The notes below the pieces were generated by a model. The model was not told where the DNA came from. It ran no database searches and saw nothing but the letters and a program-made list of their open reading frames with translations. Positions 4,793 to 8,872 of a stretch of 8,872 bases of DNA are shown here, one piece after another. The DNA is taken from the NCBI GenBank assembly GCA_019695455.1, contig JAEUAC010000279.1, forward strand, positions 1 through 8,872, read 5' to 3'. The position numbers were made by a program, and so were the translations under genes. Position 1 is the stretch's first letter; every line of letters begins with the position of its first letter. This DNA is from Methylorubrum extorquens (GTDB lineage Bacteria; Pseudomonadota; Alphaproteobacteria; Rhizobiales; Beijerinckiaceae).

Positions 4793-7700
4793 ATGGCCCG
4801 CATCCTCCACGACGTCGGCTTCGTGCACCTGCACGTCCACTCGTCCTACTCGCTCCTCGAGAGCGCGCTGAAGATCGGCGATCTGGCGAAGCTCGCCGAG
4901 AAGGACCGGCAGCCCGCGCTCGCGCTCACGGACACGAACAACCTCTTCGGCGCGCTCGAATTCTCCGACAAGCTCGCCGCCAAGGGGATCCAGCCGATCG
5001 CCGGACTCCAGCTGTCCGTGTGCTTCGAGGAGGCGGATCCGAACGCGCGCGGCCTGCCGCTCCGCTGCCCCTCGGTCGTGCTGCTCGCGGCGTCAGACGA
5101 GGGCTACCGCAACCTCATGGCGCTCGCGAGCCGGGCGCAGTTCGACGTGCCGCTCGGCGATCCGGCGCGGGTCGCGATCGACGCGCTCGGCGAGCACGCG
5201 GCGGGTCTCTTCTGCCTGACGGGCGGGTTCACGGGCCCGATCGACACGGCCCTGCGCGACGGCGCCCGGACCGATCTCGCGGACAGGCGCTTCGACCGGC
5301 TGCAGGACGCCTTTCGCGACATGCTGTTCCTCGAGGTCCAGCGCCACGGCCTCGACGCCGAGCGGGCGATCGAGGGGCAGCTCATCGCCATGGCGGATGC
5401 CCGGGGCGTGCCGCTCGTCGCCACGAACGAGCCCTTCTTCGCCACCCGCGACGACTACGAGGCGCAGGACGCGCTCCTCGCCATCGCGGAGGGCCGGATC
5501 GTCTCGGACGACAAGCGTCGCCGGCTCACGCCCGAGCACCGCTTCCGCACGCGCGCCGAGATGGCGACGCTCTTCGCCGACCTGCCGGATGCGCTCGCGG
5601 CGACTGTCGAGATCGCGCTCCGCTGTCCCGTCAAGGTGGAGAAGCGCAAGCCCATCCTGCCGCGCTTCGGCAGCGCCTCGCCCCATTCCGACGCGCCGGC
5701 GGAGGAGGAGGAGACGGCCGAGCTCGTCCGCCAGGCGGAAGCCGGCCTGGAGGCGCGCCTTGTCGCCCACGGGACGGCGCCCGGCATGGACGAGACGGTC
5801 TACCGGGAGCGGCTCGCCTACGAGCTCGACATCATCGCCCGGATGAAGTTCCCGGGCTACTTCCTGATCGTCGCCGACTTCATCAAATGGGCGAAGGACC
5901 ACGACATCCCGGTCGGGCCGGGCCGCGGATCGGGCGCGGGCTCGCTCGTCGCCTACGCGCTGACGGTGACGGACCTCGATCCGCTCCGGTTCGGCCTCCT
6001 GTTCGAGCGCTTCCTGAACCCGGAACGCGTGTCGATGCCGGATTTCGACATCGACTTCTGCGTCGACGGCCGCGAGGCCGTGATCGACTACGTGCGCCAG
6101 CGCTACGGCGAGAGGCAGGTCGCGCAGATCATCACCTTCGGCACGCTCCTCGCCCGCGGCGTCATGCGGGACGTGGGGCGCGTGCTCGAGATGCCCTACG
6201 GGCAGGTCGACAAGCTGACCAAGCTCGTCCCCGTCAATCCGGCCAATCCCGTGACGCTCGATCAGGCGATCGCCGGCGAGCCGAAGCTCCAGGCCGCCGC
6301 CGAGACGGAGCCGGTCGTCGGCCGCATGCTGGAGATCGCCCGCAAGCTCGAGGGGCTGCACCGCCATGCCTCGACGCACGCGGCCGGCGTCGTCATCGGC
6401 GACCGCCCGCTCGAGAACCTCGTGCCGCTCTACCGCGACCCGAAGACGGGCCAGCGCGTCACGCAGTACAACATGAAGTGGGTCGAGCAGGCCGGCCTGG
6501 TGAAGTTCGACTTCCTCGGCCTGAAGACGCTCACGGTGATGAAGAAGGCCGTGGAGCTGATCCGGCAGAAGGGGATCGAGCTCGACCTCGCGGCCCTGCC
6601 GCTCGACGACCGGGCCACCTACGACATGCTGGGCCGGGGCGAGACGGTCGGCGTGTTCCAGGTGGAATCCGTCGGCATGCGCAAGGCGCTGTGCGAGATG
6701 GAGGCGGACCGGTTCGAGGACCTGATCGCGCTCGTCGCCCTGTACCGGCCGGGTCCAATGGCCAACATCCCGGTCTATTGCTCGCGCAAGCTCGGCCGCG
6801 ATCCCGATCCCGAGGAGACCTGGTACCCCCACCCGAAGCTCGCGCCCATCCTGCGCGAGACCTTCGGCATCATCGTCTACCAGGAGCAGGTGATGGAGGT
6901 GGCCAAGCTCCTCGCCGGCTATTCGCTCGGCCAGGCCGACAACCTGCGTCGCGCCATGGGCCAGAAGATCAAGGCGGAGATGGATGCGCAGCGCGGCATC
7001 TTCGTCGACGGCGCGACGGCGCGGGGCATCTCGGAGCAGGACGCGAACACGATCTTCGACCTGTTGGCGAAGTTCGCCGATTACGGCTTCAACAAGAGCC
7101 ATGCGGCCGCGTACGCCCTCATCTCGTACCATACGGCCTACCTGAAGGCGAACCACCCGGTGGAGTTCCTGGCGGCCTCCATGTCGCTGGACCTCGACAA
7201 CACCGACAAGCTCGGCGAATTCCGGCGCGAGGCGCAGCGCATGGGCCTCGCGGTCGAGCCGCCCTCCATCAACCGGTCCGGCCTCGACTTCGAGGTGGAG
7301 CGGAGCGGGGAGGGGCCGGGCGCGATCCGCTACGCGCTCGCCGCCATCAAGGGCGTCGGCCGAGGCGCCGTCGAATCGCTGATCGTGGCGCGCGGGAACG
7401 GACCGTTCCGGTCGCTGACGGACGTGGCGCAACGCGTCAGCCCGCGCCTCCTGAACAAGAGGACGCTGGAGAGCCTCGTCGCGGCGGGCGCCTTCGACGA
7501 GGTCGAGCCGGACCGGGCGCGCGCCACCGCCGCGATCGATCCGATGCTGGGCCTCGCCAGCCAGGCGGAGGCGGCCCGAACTGGCGCGGCCCTGGACATG
7601 TTCGGCGGCGTCTCCGCCGACACCGTGTCGCTGCGCATTCCGCTGCACGGGGCATGGCAGGCCTCGGAGCGGCTGCGCAAGGAATACGAGGCGGTGGGCT

Positions 7701-8296
7701 TCTTCCTGTCCGGCCACCCGCTCGACGAATACGGCGACCTCCTCAAGAAGGTCCGCGTGCAGACCTGGGTCGACTTCTGCCGGGCCGTGAAGGCGGGCGC
7801 GACGGTCGGCAAGGTGGCGGCGAGCGTCCTCGACAAGCAGGAGCGTCGCACCAAGACCGGCAACAAGATGGGCGTGGTCAACCTGTCCGACCAGACCGGC
7901 CATTACGAGGCGATCATCTTCTCGGAAGGGCTCTCGACCTATCGGGACCTGCTGGAGCCGGGGCGCCCGGTGCTGCTGGTGCTGCAGGCGGCGCTCGAGG
8001 GGGACGAGGTCCGCGCCCGCATCCAGAGCGCCGAGCCCCTGGACGACGCGCTCGCCCGCAAGCGCAACGACATGCGCATCTTCCTGAAGGACCTGACGCC
8101 GCTGCCCAGCGTCCAGACGCGCCTGTCCGCCCGGTCGGCCGACATCAAGGGCGAGGGCGAGGTGTCGCTGATCCTCATCCTCGACGAGGGCGAGCGGGAG
8201 GTCGAGGTGAAGCTGCGTGGCCGGTTCCCGTCCTCGCCGGCGATGGCCGGAGCGCTCCGCGCCGTGCCGGGCGTCGTGGACGTCCAGCTGAGCTGA
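4793..8296 (+). CDS. dnaE: DNA polymerase III subunit alpha (DnaE1 type)
   Basis: Replicative polymerase catalytic subunit, about 1167 aa. The N-terminal PHP domain starts with FVHLHVHSSYSLLES (His12, His14, His16). Its second motif reads TDTNN (46-50) where metal-active PHP domains have TDHGN, so proofreading probably comes from a separate DnaQ. The palm has GPGRGSGAGS (375-384), the catalytic pair Asp417/Asp419 in PDFDIDF, and the third Asp573 in FDFLGLKTLT. The FNKSHAAAYA stretch (766-775) is conserved in the family. A helix-hairpin-helix (IKGVGRGAVESL, around 850) is followed by an internal clamp-binding-like motif ALDMF (933-937), an OB fold (about 1005-1085) and a C-terminal domain. The start is uncertain: ATG 4793 fits family N termini, while ATG 4766 would add nine residues. 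A GGAGG at 4768-4772 is too far from 4793 to be an ideal ribosome site. The stop lies in a long palindrome. Confidence 0.96.
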   Translation: MARILHDVGFVHLHVHSSYSLLESALKIGDLAKLAEKDRQPALALTDTNNLFGALEFSDKLAAKGIQPIAGLQLSVCFEEADPNARGLPLRCPSVVLLAASDEGYRNLMALASRAQFDVPLGDPARVAIDALGEHAAGLFCLTGGFTGPIDTALRDGARTDLADRRFDRLQDAFRDMLFLEVQRHGLDAERAIEGQLIAMADARGVPLVATNEPFFATRDDYEAQDALLAIAEGRIVSDDKRRRLTPEHRFRTRAEMATLFADLPDALAATVEIALRCPVKVEKRKPILPRFGSASPHSDAPAEEEETAELVRQAEAGLEARLVAHGTAPGMDETVYRERLAYELDIIARMKFPGYFLIVADFIKWAKDHDIPVGPGRGSGAGSLVAYALTVTDLDPLRFGLLFERFLNPERVSMPDFDIDFCVDGREAVIDYVRQRYGERQVAQIITFGTLLARGVMRDVGRVLEMPYGQVDKLTKLVPVNPANPVTLDQAIAGEPKLQAAAETEPVVGRMLEIARKLEGLHRHASTHAAGVVIGDRPLENLVPLYRDPKTGQRVTQYNMKWVEQAGLVKFDFLGLKTLTVMKKAVELIRQKGIELDLAALPLDDRATYDMLGRGETVGVFQVESVGMRKALCEMEADRFEDLIALVALYRPGPMANIPVYCSRKLGRDPDPEETWYPHPKLAPILRETFGIIVYQEQVMEVAKLLAGYSLGQADNLRRAMGQKIKAEMDAQRGIFVDGATARGISEQDANTIFDLLAKFADYGFNKSHAAAYALISYHTAYLKANHPVEFLAASMSLDLDNTDKLGEFRREAQRMGLAVEPPSINRSGLDFEVERSGEGPGAIRYALAAIKGVGRGAVESLIVARGNGPFRSLTDVAQRVSPRLLNKRTLESLVAAGAFDEVEPDRARATAAIDPMLGLASQAEAARTGAALDMFGGVSADTVSLRIPLHGAWQASERLRKEYEAVGFFLSGHPLDEYGDLLKKVRVQTWVDFCRAVKAGATVGKVAASVLDKQERRTKTGNKMGVVNLSDQTGHYEAIIFSEGLSTYRDLLEPGRPVLLVLQAALEGDEVRARIQSAEPLDDALARKRNDMRIFLKDLTPLPSVQTRLSARSADIKGEGEVSLILILDEGEREVEVKLRGRFPSSPAMAGALRAVPGVVDVQLS

Positions 8297-8320
8297 CCGG
8301 CCGGGACGTCCCGGCCGGTC
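8295..8320. terminator. Perfect 26-bp palindrome between convergent dnaE and the small membrane gene
   Basis: GACCGGCCGGGAC (8295-8307) is followed immediately by its exact complement GTCCCGGCCGGTC (8308-8320). As RNA it forms an 11-bp stem with an ACGT loop on either strand. It includes the last two bases of the dnaE stop and lies 6 bases past the stop of the minus-strand gene at 8327. That is where a shared bidirectional terminator would be expected. No T-run follows on either strand, so it may instead protect 3' ends or act with Rho. Confidence 0.55.
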
Positions 8321-8326
8321 GGGTGG

Positions 8327-8476
8327 TCAGCGGCCCCGCAGCAGGATCACGACCAGGATGACGATCAGGATCAGCGAGATGCCGCCGCCGCCGTAATATC
8401 CGATGCCGGGCCCCAGAAAGGCGCCGCCGCCTCCGAAGAGAAGGATCAGCACGAGGATGATCAGGATCAGGTTCAA
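8327..8476 (-). CDS. DUF3309-like small two-segment membrane protein
   Basis: A 49-aa reading frame starting at TTG (8476-8474), preceded at 6 bases by a good ribosome site GGGGGA (8488-8483). The product begins MNLILIILVLILLFGGGG and ends SLILIVILVVILLRGR. Two very hydrophobic segments (about 2-14 and 33-46) flank a Gly/Tyr-rich turn (GPGIGYYGGGG), and the C-terminal end is basic. This plan, length and RGR-type end resemble DUF3309 proteins, short alphaproteobacterial inner-membrane proteins of unknown function. The family name rests on pattern only. The gene lies in the opposite direction to dnaE and shares the palindrome at its 3' end. A possible EcfG general-stress promoter lies upstream. 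The non-ATG start and small size make it easy to miss. Confidence 0.7.
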   Translation of the reverse strand: MNLILIILVLILLFGGGGAFLGPGIGYYGGGGISLILIVILVVILLRGR

Positions 8477-8514
8477 GGTCGGTCCCCCAGGCGCCTCGTC
8501 GGCGCGTGGGCAGT

Positions 8515-8539
8515 ATCGTCAAGCTCGGGAAAAGGTTCC
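8515..8539 (-). promoter_or_regulatory. Candidate EcfG (general stress response) promoter for the DUF3309-like gene
   Basis: On the minus strand GGAAC (8539-8535) is followed by 16 bases and then CGAT (8518-8515). The alphaproteobacterial EcfG consensus is about GGAAC, 16-17 bases, CGTT, so this matches 8 of 9 positions. Predicted initiation near 8507 leaves a leader of about 30 bases carrying the ribosome site. A CTTGAC (8523-8518) also overlaps it and could be a sigma70 -35 box, but no -10 box follows at the right distance. Confidence 0.35.
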
Positions 8540-8584
8540 TGCCGCGCCGCGAACGATGCCGGATCGGGGGTCTGACCGGCGGCC

Positions 8585-8608
8585 GCGGCCCCGACGTGCC
8601 GGGACCGC
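8585..8608 (-). terminator. Imperfect GC hairpin just past the truncated right-end gene
   Basis: GCGG-c-CCCG (8585-8593) pairs with CGGG-a-CCGC (8600-8608) around a six-base loop, with one mismatch. On the minus strand it lies about 15 bases after the stop of the right-end gene, a terminator position, but no U-tract follows. The rest of 8477-8622 holds only the promoter candidate for the small membrane gene. Confidence 0.25.
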
Positions 8609-8622
8609 TCGGCCGCTCCTCG

Positions 8623-8872
8623 CTAGGTGCCGGCGTTGGTCAGCCGGAGCTTCCGGTCCTTGCAGATGTCCTGTTCCATCTGCTCGGCCTCGCCGGCTCG
8701 CTCGAAGGTCGCCGAGATCGTGACGGTGCACGACTTGAAGGCCGGCAGCCTCAGCGTCGCGCTCTGGCCGTCGCCGAGCTCGCGCGCGAGCCTCGCCTCC
8801 TTGCCGTCGGCCGCGACCACGAGCGCCGTCAGGGCGGAGCCGCTGACGTTCGAGATCGCGAGGGCCCGGGCC
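8623..8872 (-). CDS. Unnamed protein, C-terminal 82 residues (start beyond window)
   Basis: The minus-strand frame is open from the window edge to a TAG at 8625-8623, giving 82 readable residues. A GTG at 8820 is in frame, but sequence before it (ARALAISNVSGSALTALVV) is clearly part of the same protein, so the real start lies outside. The visible part alternates beta-like stretches: ALAISNVSGSALTALVVAAD, then SATLRLPAFKSCTVTISATF, then an acidic segment with EQDICKDRKLRLTN at the end. Two cysteines (in KSCTV and DICKD) could form a disulfide, which would suit a secreted beta-sandwich protein. This resembles alphaproteobacterial periplasmic hypothetical proteins with a C-terminal CKD-K-L pattern, but I cannot name the family. 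No function is assigned, and a signal peptide could not be checked. Confidence 0.6.
   Translation of the reverse strand, partial: ARALAISNVSGSALTALVVAADGKEARLARELGDGQSATLRLPAFKSCTVTISATFERAGEAEQMEQDICKDRKLRLTNAGT

Noticed and set aside
5093..7903. 936-codon minus-strand frame opposite dnaE
   Set aside because: Shadow frame rich in Arg, Val, Leu and His with no domain pattern. It is entirely contained within dnaE.
5020..8361. 1113-codon + strand frame overlapping dnaE
   Set aside because: Arg/Pro/Ala/Gly-rich out-of-frame shadow of dnaE. The overlapped frame has every polymerase motif.
8403..8731. Overlapping frames on both strands at the right end (8403-8723 +, 8519-8731 -)
   Set aside because: Arg/Pro-rich products conflicting with the small membrane gene and the truncated beta-rich protein, which have better ribosome sites or protein-like composition.

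Overview
This is a GC-rich window (roughly 70% by eye) that looks like the core chromosome of an alphaproteobacterium of the order Hyphomicrobiales, probably Methylobacteriaceae. The basis is gene content and order, the short prolyl-tRNA synthetase type, a single Lol permease gene, and a DUF1467 fragment upstream. The genus is inferred.

Layout, left to right. A 5'-truncated DUF1467 membrane protein (+) ends at 200. About 460 bases without a protein gene follow. They contain a GC hairpin, a strong intrinsic terminator pointing left, a dense set of hairpins read best as an unannotated minus-strand small RNA (about 470 down to 318), a short dyad, and the leader of proS. Next comes a tight + strand operon: proS (short ProRS without the full editing insertion), one LolC/E-type permease, and lolD. 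The genes overlap by GTGA and TGATG, so translation is probably coupled.

lolD meets, tail to tail and sharing a CTAG, a minus-strand type II toxin-antitoxin pair: a VapC-like PIN RNase and a Phd/YefM-like antitoxin, linked by a TTGA overlap. It sits between lolD and dnaE, which are neighbours in many Hyphomicrobiales, so it is probably an insertion into a conserved block. dnaE (replicative DNA polymerase III alpha subunit, about 1167 aa) follows on + and ends inside a perfect 26-bp palindrome.

The right end is on the minus strand. It holds a 49-codon DUF3309-like small membrane protein with a TTG start and a plausible EcfG general-stress promoter, and the C-terminal part of an unnamed protein that runs off the window.

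How the genes fit together: the block supplies housekeeping functions (Pro-tRNA charging, lipoprotein release from the inner membrane, chromosome replication). The accessory items are the toxin-antitoxin pair, the candidate sRNA and the stress-type small gene. I found no CRISPR array, insertion sequence, rRNA or canonical tRNA. No clearly new multi-gene system is visible. The candidate sRNA is the least explained element.
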